Shown piece by piece: positions 47,733 to 55,323 of a DNA stretch of 64,000 bases; position 1 is the stretch's first letter, and every line of letters starts with the position of its first letter. The stretch lies in assembly GCF_015477765.1 (NCBI RefSeq), contig NZ_JADLQQ010000006.1, forward strand, positions 1 through 64,000, in the 5' to 3' direction. The notes beneath the pieces are model-generated. The model searched no databases and was not told the DNA's origin. It saw only the letters and a list, made by a program, of their open reading frames with translations. The DNA comes from Nocardia transvalensis (GTDB lineage: Bacteria > Actinomycetota > Actinomycetes > Mycobacteriales > Mycobacteriaceae). Made by a program: the position numbers and the translations under genes.

Positions 47733-48542
47733 TCACCAGGTTCCGATAAGCCCGTAGGTGGTCAGGATGGCGTCCAGTGCGGGGTTGAGGGCGGGTTGGA
47801 GTACCTCGATCCCGCGGTCGGCGGTGGTGATGAGCCCGCGGGCGGCGCGGTCGCGTTTGGTGCGGCGTAGCCAGACGGCCCAGCAGTTCCAGTCGCTGCC
47901 GTGGCGCGATCCGTACATGATGCCGTGCGCGAGGCTGGTGTCGTCGAGGGTCAGCGGCCACACGCTGGTGGCGATGGCGGTGGTGAGCTCGCGATCGCTG
48001 CCGCGGAGTTCGGCGACGCTGACCTCCCTGATGCCGCGCTCGATCAAACTCGGTGGGGCGTAACGGGTGATGGCCGACAGGCTGGTCGCGGCCTCGATAT
48101 CGATGAACCAGCCTCTGGCGGGAAGAGTGAGCCGATACAGCCGGTACTCGCTCAACCACATCAGGTCGACCTCGCGGGGTGCGCGGTGTCCGGCGGATTG
48201 CCACTCTTCGCGGATCAGCGATTCGAGATCGTCGTCGGACGCGACGTCGTCGAAGTAGATCGCCGCCGAGGCAGGGAGTTTCGGTTTGAGAGGGGCGAGC
48301 AGTTCGCCGTAGGCGCCTTGTTCGGTGCTGGCCGCGTAGACGGTCCGCTGTCCGGCGACGTCGTATCTGTTCCAGGCGTCGCGGCTTTCGGAGCTGGAAA
48401 CGCCGCGCAGTAGGGGGTTGAGCGGGCCATACGACGGTTTCGACAGCCGATAGACCTCCCGGCCCGCCGAGGGGACCAAGGCGAATCCGGTCTTCGAGCA
48501 GGTACGCGGTGCACCGGGTCGCCGGATATCGCGTATAGACAC
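47733..48542 (-). CDS. RES-domain toxin (MbcT-like NAD-phosphorylase family)
   Basis: The 269-residue product carries the RES fold: REVYRLSKPSYGPLNPLLRG near the start, GQRTVYAASTEQGAYGELLAP, LYRLTLPARGWFIDIEA, then AHGIMYGSRHGSDWNCWAVWLRR. RES proteins such as MbcT of M. tuberculosis degrade NAD+ and poison the cell unless bound by their Xre partner. The chosen start is GTG 48542 with GAGGGGGA 8 nt upstream; a longer frame begins at ATG 48581. The cognate antitoxin gene is directly upstream (48636-49010), the normal order. Confidence 0.85.
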   Translation of the reverse strand: MSIRDIRRPGAPRTCSKTGFALVPSAGREVYRLSKPSYGPLNPLLRGVSSSESRDAWNRYDVAGQRTVYAASTEQGAYGELLAPLKPKLPASAAIYFDDVASDDDLESLIREEWQSAGHRAPREVDLMWLSEYRLYRLTLPARGWFIDIEAATSLSAITRYAPPSLIERGIREVSVAELRGSDRELTTAIATSVWPLTLDDTSLAHGIMYGSRHGSDWNCWAVWLRRTKRDRAARGLITTADRGIEVLQPALNPALDAILTTYGLIGTW

Positions 48543-48635
48543 GAAGGGATCCCCCTCACCACAGCCCAACACACAGCCCAACCTCTGAAGAAGAGAGCCT
48601 AGTGGAGACGGGGAATCCCGTGTGTGCCGGTTCGG

Positions 48636-49010
48636 CTACGAACCGTCAACGAATGCGACTGCGGCAGTTATCACTTCAGCGAACCGACCTTCCCGGATGG
48701 CGATGGCCGGCGATTCCTCCCCTAATCGGGGGTTCGCGCCGATGAACCACGACCGGGCGACATCTTCGGTTTCGGCGGTGGCGAGCAGGATCCAACAGCG
48801 GTGCGCGACCTGCAGCCGCGCCAATGCCGCGTCCCGTGGACGCGGGCCTTCTGCCTGGGCCCACTTGTGCGGCAGCTTGCGGTCACGAACACCTGCGACC
48901 AGGGCTACCAGGGTCGGGCCCAAGTGCTGGACCAGCTGGCGCGCCAGTTCGGAGGGTCGCAGTCTTGCTGTCTCGACGTGACTTGTGATGGCTCCATTGA
49001 GCACGGGCAT
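48636..49010 (-). CDS. Xre/MbcA/ParS-type antitoxin
   Basis: The 124-residue protein has an N-terminal helical region that includes a likely helix-turn-helix (RPSELARQLVQHLGPTLVALVAGVRDRKLPHKW) and a C-terminal toxin-binding part with ARSWFIGANPRLGEESPAIAIREG, the conserved motif of MbcA antitoxins. The start ATG 49010 is preferred over TTG 49019. The gap to the toxin is 93 bp. The antitoxin probably represses the operon and shields the toxin's active site. Confidence 0.85.
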   Translation of the reverse strand: MPVLNGAITSHVETARLRPSELARQLVQHLGPTLVALVAGVRDRKLPHKWAQAEGPRPRDAALARLQVAHRCWILLATAETEDVARSWFIGANPRLGEESPAIAIREGRFAEVITAAVAFVDGS

Positions 49011-49244
49011 CGGTCCCAACCCTTCGAGGCAGCAGGCGGCCCAGTACGAGATGACCAGACCAGTCTAAGCTCGATGCGACTCGAATGCAACCATTTCTGC
49101 TACCCTAACATCCCTGTAAAAGCCCCTGAAACCTCTTCGAACGGGTGCGGCTGTGGTGGGTGATCCGGTGCTGGTCGGCTGCCGGATGTGAGGTTCGCCC
49201 ATGCGGCGGATCGCGTGTCGACGGGCGCTAATAAAGTTGGGCGT

Positions 49245-50018
49245 GTGATCGTCGCGCTCATCGACTCGGGACTGGGGCTGCTGCCCACGGGGGCGTGGCT
49301 GCGCAAATTGCGGCCGGATCTGGATCTTCTGCTGCAGTTGGACCCGGATGGGGCGCCCTGGGGACCCAAGCCCGAGCAGTGGGTGGTGGATCGGGTGCTG
49401 GAGGCGACCCGGCGGGCGCTGCGCCTGGGGGCGGAGGTGATCGTGCTGCCGTGCAATACGGCGAGCGTGACCGCTCTCGAACACGTGCGTGCCGAGGTGG
49501 GTCCGGAGGTTCCGGTGATCGGGACGGTCCCGGCGATCAAGCCCGCCGCGGCGGTGTGCCGGACGGTGGCGGTCTGGGCGACCGCCGCGACCACCGCCAG
49601 CCGCTATCAGGCCGATCTGATCGCCCGGTTCGGCGGCGACGCCGATGTGGTCGGGGTGGCCTGCCACGGCCTGGCCGATGCCATCGACCGCGGTGACCTG
49701 CCGGCCATCGAGGAGGCTATCGAGAAGGCGGTGGCGCAGACGCCCCGGGGCACCGAGGGCATCGTCCTCGGCTGCACCCACTACCCCCTCGTGACGGACT
49801 CCATCATCGCCGCACTCCCCGACGACGTACGCCTGTTCGACAGCGCCGAAGCCGTTGCTGCCCAAACCCTCCGCCGCATGGACGCCGTGGGCCGCCCCAC
49901 CACCGGCTCCGGCACGGTCACCGTCCTGAACAGCGGCCGCCCCGGCCCCCTCCCCCCCGCCGCCGCCACCTTCGAATCCGGCCGCATCCTAGGCGCCCTA
50001 ACCTCCCCAGCCCACTAG
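49245..50018 (+). CDS. Aspartate/glutamate racemase family protein
   Basis: The 257-residue protein has both catalytic cysteines of glutamate racemases: PCNTAS (first) and GCTHYPL (second), with the LIDSGLG start of the family. Usual MurI enzymes make D-glutamate for peptidoglycan. The residues that follow LIDSG differ from typical MurI (GLLPTGAWLRKLRPDLDLLLQLD), so it may be a paralogue acting on another substrate. GTG 49245 lies 7 nt after a TAAAGT box, so a leaderless start is likely. Confidence 0.78.
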   Translation: MIVALIDSGLGLLPTGAWLRKLRPDLDLLLQLDPDGAPWGPKPEQWVVDRVLEATRRALRLGAEVIVLPCNTASVTALEHVRAEVGPEVPVIGTVPAIKPAAAVCRTVAVWATAATTASRYQADLIARFGGDADVVGVACHGLADAIDRGDLPAIEEAIEKAVAQTPRGTEGIVLGCTHYPLVTDSIIAALPDDVRLFDSAEAVAAQTLRRMDAVGRPTTGSGTVTVLNSGRPGPLPPAAATFESGRILGALTSPAH

Positions 50019-50027
50019 CCCGCACCC

Positions 50028-50102
50028 AGCCGCACCCTTTATTCGCAAACGCACCCTCTCCAGGCCCTGCACAGGGTGCGTTTGCAAGCAAGGGGTGCGG
50101 CT
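50028..50102. repeat. Dispersed intergenic inverted repeat, copy C
   Basis: Inner arms GCAAACGCACCCT (50045-50057) and AGGGTGCGTTTGC (50073-50085) are perfect. Outer arms AGCCGCACCC (50028-50037) and GGGTGCGGCT (50093-50102) are perfect. The loop carries CAGGCCCTGC. Relative to copies A and B the inner arm has AAAC in place of ATCC, with the matching change on the other side. Confidence 0.9.
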
Positions 50103-50154
50103 CAGACGTCCCGGGCGTGGATCCGCCCGCCTGTTCCTGGCGTGCACCCACTCC

Positions 50155-50229
50155 AGCCGCACCCCTTATTCGCAAACGCACCCTCCCCAGGGCCTGCACG
50201 GGGTGCGTTTGCGAATAGGGGGTGCGGGT
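50155..50229. repeat. Dispersed intergenic inverted repeat, copy D
   Basis: Inner arms TATTCGCAAACGCACCC (50167-50183) and its 17-bp perfect complement (50201-50217). Outer arms CCGCACCCC (50157-50165) and GGGGTGCGG (50219-50227). The loop carries CAGGGCCTGC. It lies 53 bp after copy C in the same gap, so the pair may result from local duplication. Confidence 0.9.
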
Positions 50230-50332
50230 TGCTTGTGTGCGGCGGGCTTTGGTCGGGATCGACCGGGTACCACGGGGGATGGTGAGCGATACTGGGCCGG
50301 AAGTTGATCTTCTGTGTGGACCGGGAGGTCGG

Positions 50333-51106
50333 ATGAGTCGGGATGTAGGGGTGAGCGGGGGTGCGAGTGTGCCCGCGGTGACGGCGGCGGCCGTGCAGCA
50401 GGCGCTGGCGGCGGTGGCCGATCCGGCCGATGCCATTCATCTGCAGCGATTTTTCAAGACGGGGCCGGGGGAGTACGGCGAGGGCGATGTCTTCATCGGC
50501 GTGCGTGTGCCGTCGACCCGGGCCATCGCGAAACAGTTTGCCGCGCTGCCGCTCTCGGAGATCGACATGCTGCTCGACAGCCCGGTGCACGAACATCGGC
50601 TGGCCGGCCTGGTCATACTCAACGCCGCCATGGCGAAGGCCATGAAGGCGCGCACCTTCGACGGTGCGGCACAGGAGAAGATCGTCGAACTGTATCTGGC
50701 GGCCGTACGACGAGGGCGGGTGAACAACTGGGATCTGGTCGACATCTCCGCGGAGAACATCCTCGGCCCCTGGCTCCAGGACCGCCCCCGCGACCTGCTG
50801 TTCCAACTGGTTCAACAGGATTCGCTGTGGGAGCGGCGGGTCGCACTGCTGACCACGTTCGCGTTCATCAAGGCCGGTGACGCCTCGACCACCTTCGCCC
50901 TGTGCGAACGACTGCTCGACGACCGCCGCGACCTGATCCAGAAGGCCATCGGCTGGATGCTGCGCGAGGTGGGCAAGCGCATCGACCGATCCCTGCTGCT
51001 CGGCTTCCTCGACGGCCACGCCGGCGAGATGGGCCGCACGGCACTGAGTTACGCCACCGAGCATCTGGAATCCGAAGTGCGGCAGAGGTATCGCGACAAG
51101 CGGTGA
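50333..51106 (+). CDS. alkD: DNA alkylation repair protein, AlkD type
   Basis: The 257-residue all-helical HEAT-like protein resembles AlkD glycosylases, which excise alkylated bases such as 3-methyladenine. It shows LQRFFKTGPGEYGEGDVFIGVRVP near the start, then NNWDLVDISAENILGPW, SLWERRVALLTTFAFIKAGD, and IGWMLREVGKRIDR. The conserved catalytic Asp of ISAENI/NNWDLVD region and the WERR motif are present. Start ATG 50333 follows GGGAGGT. No other repair gene is adjacent. Confidence 0.88.
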   Translation: MSRDVGVSGGASVPAVTAAAVQQALAAVADPADAIHLQRFFKTGPGEYGEGDVFIGVRVPSTRAIAKQFAALPLSEIDMLLDSPVHEHRLAGLVILNAAMAKAMKARTFDGAAQEKIVELYLAAVRRGRVNNWDLVDISAENILGPWLQDRPRDLLFQLVQQDSLWERRVALLTTFAFIKAGDASTTFALCERLLDDRRDLIQKAIGWMLREVGKRIDRSLLLGFLDGHAGEMGRTALSYATEHLESEVRQRYRDKR

Positions 51107-51155
51107 GGTGAGATCCCCGCCCCAGGCGCTGGGGCGCCTGGGGCGGGGAAATGAG

Positions 51156-51530
51156 TGGCGTCAGGCCCGAGGTAGGTAGGTGCGTGGCGCCGGGCCTGAG
51201 GCAGGGAGTGCGTGGCGTCAGGCCTGAGGCAGGGAATGGGTGGCGTCAGGCCTGAGGCAGGGAATGGGTGGCGTCAGGCCTGAGGCAGGGAATGGGTGGC
51301 GTCAGGCCTGAGGCAGGGAATGGGTGGCGTCAGGCCTGAGGCAGGGAATGGGTGGCGCCGGGCGACAGGCGGGGAGTGCGTGGCGCCGGGCGACAGGCGG
51401 GGAGTGCGTGGCGCCGGGCCACAGGCAGGAATGGGTGGCGTTAGGCCCGAGGCAGGGTATGGGTGGTGCCAGGCCCGAGGCGGGGGAGTGCGGGGCGTCA
51501 GGCCTGAGGCGGGAAATGAGTGGCGTCAGA
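51156..51530 (+). repeat. 28-bp minisatellite between alkD and kshB
   Basis: Fourteen units of the type TGGCGTCAGGCCTGAGGCAG plus GGAATGGG start at 51156, 51185, 51213, 51241, 51269, 51297, 51325, 51353, 51381, 51409, 51436, 51464, about 51492 and 51521. The four from 51241 to 51325 are identical. The last unit enters the end of kshB, supplying its stop codon. There are no spacers between units, so it is not a CRISPR array. Confidence 0.93.
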
Positions 51531-52581
51531 ACTGGATCTTCAGGTGGTCGGTGACCGGGTGGGACTGGCAGCCCAGGATGTAACCGGCCTCGATGTCCTC
51601 CGGGTCGAGGATTTCGGAGTTGTCCATCTCGACCTTGCCCTCGAGCACTGTGCAGGCACAGGATCCGCACTCGCCCTCCTGACACGAGTACGGCACATCG
51701 AGGCCCTTGGCCAGCATGATGTCGACCAGGGTCTGGCGTCGCGGCCAGCGCAGGTTGTGCACCTCGCCGTCCAGCTCCACCTCGACGGTGGCGGCGTCGG
51801 CGGCCTCCTCCTCGCTGATCTCGACCGGGTCGTCCGCCGAGAACGGGTCGCCCGACAGCGAATTGAAGACCTCGGCATGAGTCCGGTTGCGCGGCACGCC
51901 CAACTGCGCCAAAGCGTCGTGCACCCGGTCCATGAACGCCTTCGGCCCGCACATGAACGCGCGGTACTCGGTATACGGCGCGGAGACCGCCGCCAGCGCC
52001 TCGACACTCGGCAGCCCCTGCAGTGTCTCCAGCCAATGCACCACGACCAGCCGCTGCGGATGCTTATCGCCCAATTCCCGCAATTCGCTGGCGAAGATGA
52101 CCGATTCGGCATCGCGGTTGGCGTAGAACAGCACCACCTTGCCGCCGCCCCGCGCCAACGCCGACTTCAGGATCGACATCACGGGCGTGATACCGCTACC
52201 CGCAGCGAACAGCAGCAGATCCTCGTCGAGGTCCTTGGGCGTGAAAGCGCCGGAGGGCGGCAGAACTTCGAGCTCATCGCCGGCTTTCACGTTGTCGCAC
52301 ACCCAGTTCGACGCATATCCGTCGGCGGTACGCTTGACGGTGACCTTGGGCCGATCGTCGGTGTAGGGCGAACTGGCCAGCGAATAGCAGCGCGCCACGG
52401 AACCGGTCAGCTCGCTGGGGATGCGCAGGGTGAGAAACTGCCCCGGCTGATAGGTGAACCGATCGCGCAGATCCTCGGGGACGTCGAAGACCAGCGAGCA
52501 GGCATCGGCCGTCTCGTTGATGACCGCGGAGACCCGCAGCACGGCAGATCGCGAGCCGTGTGGCACTTCAACGGTGGTCAT
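51526..52581 (-). CDS. kshB: 3-ketosteroid-9-alpha-monooxygenase, reductase component
   Basis: The 351-residue electron-transfer protein has three domains: FAD binding (RCYSLAS, residues 64-70), NAD binding (AAGSGITPVMS and FMCGPKAFMD) and a C-terminal plant-type [2Fe-2S] ferredoxin (CQEGECGSCACTVLEG with a later Cys in LGCQSHP). It is close to mycobacterial KshB (Hmp), which with KshA hydroxylates 3-ketosteroids at C9 during cholesterol breakdown. GAGAGGAC precedes ATG 52581. A KstR-type palindrome 20-39 bp upstream supports a steroid role. kshA is not in the window. Confidence 0.93.
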   Translation of the reverse strand: MTTVEVPHGSRSAVLRVSAVINETADACSLVFDVPEDLRDRFTYQPGQFLTLRIPSELTGSVARCYSLASSPYTDDRPKVTVKRTADGYASNWVCDNVKAGDELEVLPPSGAFTPKDLDEDLLLFAAGSGITPVMSILKSALARGGGKVVLFYANRDAESVIFASELRELGDKHPQRLVVVHWLETLQGLPSVEALAAVSAPYTEYRAFMCGPKAFMDRVHDALAQLGVPRNRTHAEVFNSLSGDPFSADDPVEISEEEAADAATVEVELDGEVHNLRWPRRQTLVDIMLAKGLDVPYSCQEGECGSCACTVLEGKVEMDNSEILDPEDIEAGYILGCQSHPVTDHLKIQF

Positions 52582-52600
52582 AGTGTCCTCTCGGGCGCCA

Positions 52601-52620
52601 AACTAGAACGTGTTCTAGTT
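52601..52620. promoter_or_regulatory. KstR-type operator ahead of kshB
   Basis: AACTAGAAC-GT-GTTCTAGTT has two perfect 9-bp arms around a 2-bp centre and matches the KstR site pattern TnnAACnnGTTnnA. On the coding strand its last part TAGTTT could serve as the kshB -10, so a bound repressor would block transcription. It ends one base before the stop of the upstream TetR gene. Confidence 0.75.
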
Positions 52621-53244
52621 TCATGATACGTGGCCCTCCTGTTGCCGGACAAGCTGAGCCTCCAGGCCCGCGATCAGTACGTCCATTCCGAAGTCGTAGG
52701 AGTACTTCCCGCGCAGGTCGCCGATATGCTTCACCGCCCGCTCCACCGCCTCCGGCAGCGCGACATCGACGAGCGCGGACCGATCCCGCGGATTCACCCG
52801 GGCGCGCCCGAACAGATAGGTGTGGATGGTGGCGTAGGAGGCCAGCACATTGCGGTCGTCGAAACCCGCCTCGAACAGGATCTCCATCACCGCGGCGATC
52901 AGATCGAGTTGTTTGCCGAGCATCTGCTCGATCAGCACGTCACCGAGTCCCGGATGCTTGCGCAGCTTTTCGTCGATCTGATCGATGAGCTCACGCAGCC
53001 GCTGTTGCCACGGCCCCGATTCCGGCGGCGGTTTGCGGACACCCGTCAGGGCCGCGCTCGCCACAAGATCGAGCAGTTCCCGTTTGTCGGCGACGTAGTA
53101 ATACGGTGCCATCGGCGAAACGCCGAGCTCGCGCGACAACCGGCGCATGGACAATTTGTCCACACCGTCCTCGCGCACCACCCGCAGTGCGGCCTCGACG
53201 ATCTCGGATTCCGACAACGTGTTGCCGCCCCCGCTCGTCTGCAT
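52621..53244 (-). CDS. TetR-family regulator upstream of kshB
   Basis: The 207-residue product starts at ATG 53244 after GGGAG; earlier in-frame ATGs (53259, 53301) lack a ribosome site. The N-terminal helix-turn-helix is LSESEIVEAALRVVREDGVDKLSMRRLSRELGVSPMAPYYYVADKRELL. The C-terminal half looks like the TetR_C_1 type (tetracycline-repressor-like), different from KstR. The gap to kshB is 39 bp and carries a KstR box, so kshB can be transcribed from its own promoter. The target of this TetR is unknown. Confidence 0.88.
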   Translation of the reverse strand: MQTSGGGNTLSESEIVEAALRVVREDGVDKLSMRRLSRELGVSPMAPYYYVADKRELLDLVASAALTGVRKPPPESGPWQQRLRELIDQIDEKLRKHPGLGDVLIEQMLGKQLDLIAAVMEILFEAGFDDRNVLASYATIHTYLFGRARVNPRDRSALVDVALPEAVERAVKHIGDLRGKYSYDFGMDVLIAGLEAQLVRQQEGHVS

Positions 53245-53627
53245 CCGTCCGACTCCCATGCCACCTCGCGACTGTGCCGCCGCCCGACCGTCCGTCGGCA
53301 ACCCGTCATCTGCTGTTCAACGTGCTTTTTCCCTCCGCAGTCTAGAGCGCGGGCCCGAACCTGGGTTCGCGTGTGCGCGCGTCGCGCCCCGAACGCCGGT
53401 GAGCTGGGGCCCGATTGCATTAGCCGATGGTGAGCTGCGGTGCGGAGTAAGCGTGATCTTCGTCGCATCCAGCCGGAAGTTGCTGTTTCATTGCCAGCAA
53501 TCCGGAGGAATAGCCCGCAGGTCATCGGCCGCCGCGCCGGGACGCCCCTGGCGTATTCCTATCGAATTCGTTCCGTTTTTTTCGACACGGTATGCCCGAT
53601 GGGCAATCAACGCATAGCATCCCAGGA
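53245..53627. other. 383-bp gap before mftF
   Basis: No gene was found. The gap separates the divergent TetR and mftF genes. It holds a short inverted repeat CGAACCTGGGTTCG (53356-53369), a T-run (53577-53582), and the mftF -10 box TAGCAT (53615-53620), 7 nt before the start codon. The central part is lower in GC and shows scattered stop codons in all frames. Confidence 0.6.
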
Positions 53628-55046
53628 ATGCGCCATGATCGACTGCCCGACGGGTTCGGGGTGCGAATCGATCCGAGGGTGCGCACCTACTCCGGTGGAC
53701 GGTTCCTGGTCGGTGGTTCGCCGACGAGGTTGCTGCGGCTCGCGCCGGAGGCTGCCGCCCTGATCGGTGACGGGTATCTGGAGGTGACCGACCCGAAGTC
53801 GGCGGTGGTTGCCAGACGGCTGCTCGATTCCGGTGTGGCCAACCCGCGTCCGCGCCTGCTGCCCGCGCCGGAGGATGTCACCGTCGTGGTCCCGCATTAC
53901 AACGATGCGGAGGGTCTAGAGCGACTGCTCGGTACGTTGCGCGGGCACAGTGTGGTCGTGGTGGACGACGGTTCCGACCGTCCCGTGCGCGTGCCCCGCA
54001 CCCGTGGCCGCTGCCGGGTGACCGTGCTGCGGCACGATCGCCGGCACGGTCCGGCTGCCGCCCGCAATGCCGGACTGCGCGCGGCGACAACGGAATTCGT
54101 GGCCTTTCTGGACTCGGACGTGGTGCCGCGGGCCGGGTGGCTCGAGGTGATGCTCGGGCATTTCAGCGACCCCGAGGTGGCCCTGGTGGCCCCGCGCATC
54201 GTCGCGCGCGAACCGGACACCACGGTGCTGGGGCGTTACGAGCACACGCGGTCGTCGCTGGACCGGGGGCGGCGCGAAACGGCGGTCACCTCGCGCGGCG
54301 CGGTGTCGTATGTCCCGGGCGCGGCGTTGCTGGTGCGGCGGCGGGCGCTGTTGGCAGAGGGCGGATTCGACGAACAGATGCGTTCGGCGGCCGATATCGA
54401 TCTGTGCTGGCGGCTCGAGCGGGCGGGCTGGCGGCTGCGCTACGAGCCCGCCGCGCATGTCGCGTGCGATCATCCGGTCTCGCTCGGAAAATGGCTCGCG
54501 CGCAAGGTTTCTCACGGCGCGGGCGCGGCACCGCTGGCGCGCCGGCACGAGGGGATGGTGGCGCCGCTGTCGGTGCCGTTCTGGGCCGTGGTGGCCACCG
54601 CGCTGCTGGCGGCGGCGACCCGCTGGAGCGTCCTGGGCGGGCTGGCCACGCTGGTGGCCGCGCTGGTGCGACTACGCCGCGTCTTCGCCGAACTCGACAA
54701 TCCCACGCGCGTGGCGGCAATCCAATTGGCCCGCGGGTTCTCCGGCGGAGTCTGGCGGATCGTCTCGGCGTTGTGCCGCCACTACTGGCCGGTGACGATG
54801 CTGGCGATGGTGATCTCACCGCGGATCCGGCGGATCGCGCTGACGATGGCGCTCGCCGACGGGCTGGCCGATTGGTTCACCCACCGTGAACCCGGCGGAC
54901 TGGACCCGCTGCGCTATCTGATCTGCAAACGGTTGGACGACCTGGCCTACGGAACCGGCCTGTGGTGGGGCGCCGCCCGCGCCCGCAACGTCACCGCCCT
55001 CCGCCCCGCGGCGCCACCCCACCCGGCCAGGAACCCGCAGGGCTGA
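53628..55046 (+). CDS. mftF: Mycofactocin-type glycosyltransferase MftF
   Basis: The 472-residue protein matches MftF, which adds glucose units to the redox cofactor mycofactocin. The family-typical N-terminus RLPDGFGVRIDPRVRTYSGGRFLVGGSPTRLLRL precedes a GT-A fold (family 2) with VVVPHYNDAEGL, VVVDDGSDRP and FLDSDVVPRAGW. The C-terminal part has two or three hydrophobic segments (about 315-345, 380-405). Start ATG 53628 is 7 nt after TAGCAT, so leaderless; an in-frame ATG at 53592 lies before that box. No other mft gene (mftA-E) is nearby, so this copy is isolated from the cluster it usually belongs to. Confidence 0.85.
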   Translation: MRHDRLPDGFGVRIDPRVRTYSGGRFLVGGSPTRLLRLAPEAAALIGDGYLEVTDPKSAVVARRLLDSGVANPRPRLLPAPEDVTVVVPHYNDAEGLERLLGTLRGHSVVVVDDGSDRPVRVPRTRGRCRVTVLRHDRRHGPAAARNAGLRAATTEFVAFLDSDVVPRAGWLEVMLGHFSDPEVALVAPRIVAREPDTTVLGRYEHTRSSLDRGRRETAVTSRGAVSYVPGAALLVRRRALLAEGGFDEQMRSAADIDLCWRLERAGWRLRYEPAAHVACDHPVSLGKWLARKVSHGAGAAPLARRHEGMVAPLSVPFWAVVATALLAAATRWSVLGGLATLVAALVRLRRVFAELDNPTRVAAIQLARGFSGGVWRIVSALCRHYWPVTMLAMVISPRIRRIALTMALADGLADWFTHREPGGLDPLRYLICKRLDDLAYGTGLWWGAARARNVTALRPAAPPHPARNPQG

Positions 55047-55323
55047 CGCACGCCGAGGCGCTCTCAGGCGGCTGAGAACGCCGGAACCGCTAGGGGAATG
55101 CCGAGGTGGCCGGGGTCGAAGGTCGCGCCAGAATGGCTGGAGCCAAATGCCGCGCCGGGTGGCCGAGGCGGAGCGCATGCCGGAGTGATCGAGAGGGTGG
55201 GGGATGCTGCGCACCTCACATTTCGGGGTGATAGGGGTGTGGTGTGACCTGTCGGACAAACGACCGGCTTCGGCCATGTCGTTGTTCGGTTGCCGGTAGG
55301 GTTTCGGGCGGGAAGAAAGGCAA

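Larger units (their letters stand above)
50019..50332. other. 314-bp gap holding two dispersed inverted repeats
   Basis: Between the racemase and alkD genes, repeat copies C (50028-50102) and D (50057-50065 partner arms at 50167-50227) lie in the first 210 bp. The remaining 100 bp contain a short promoter-like stretch (GCGATACTGG) before alkD. No tRNA or open frame of note. Confidence 0.7.

Noticed and set aside
49138..49156. GGGTGCGGCTGTG considered as a fifth copy of the dispersed inverted repeat
   Set aside because: Only one arm is present and there is no complementary partner within 150 bp.
51156..51530. 28-bp repeats considered as a CRISPR array
   Set aside because: Units are directly joined without spacers, and no cas gene is nearby; it is a minisatellite.
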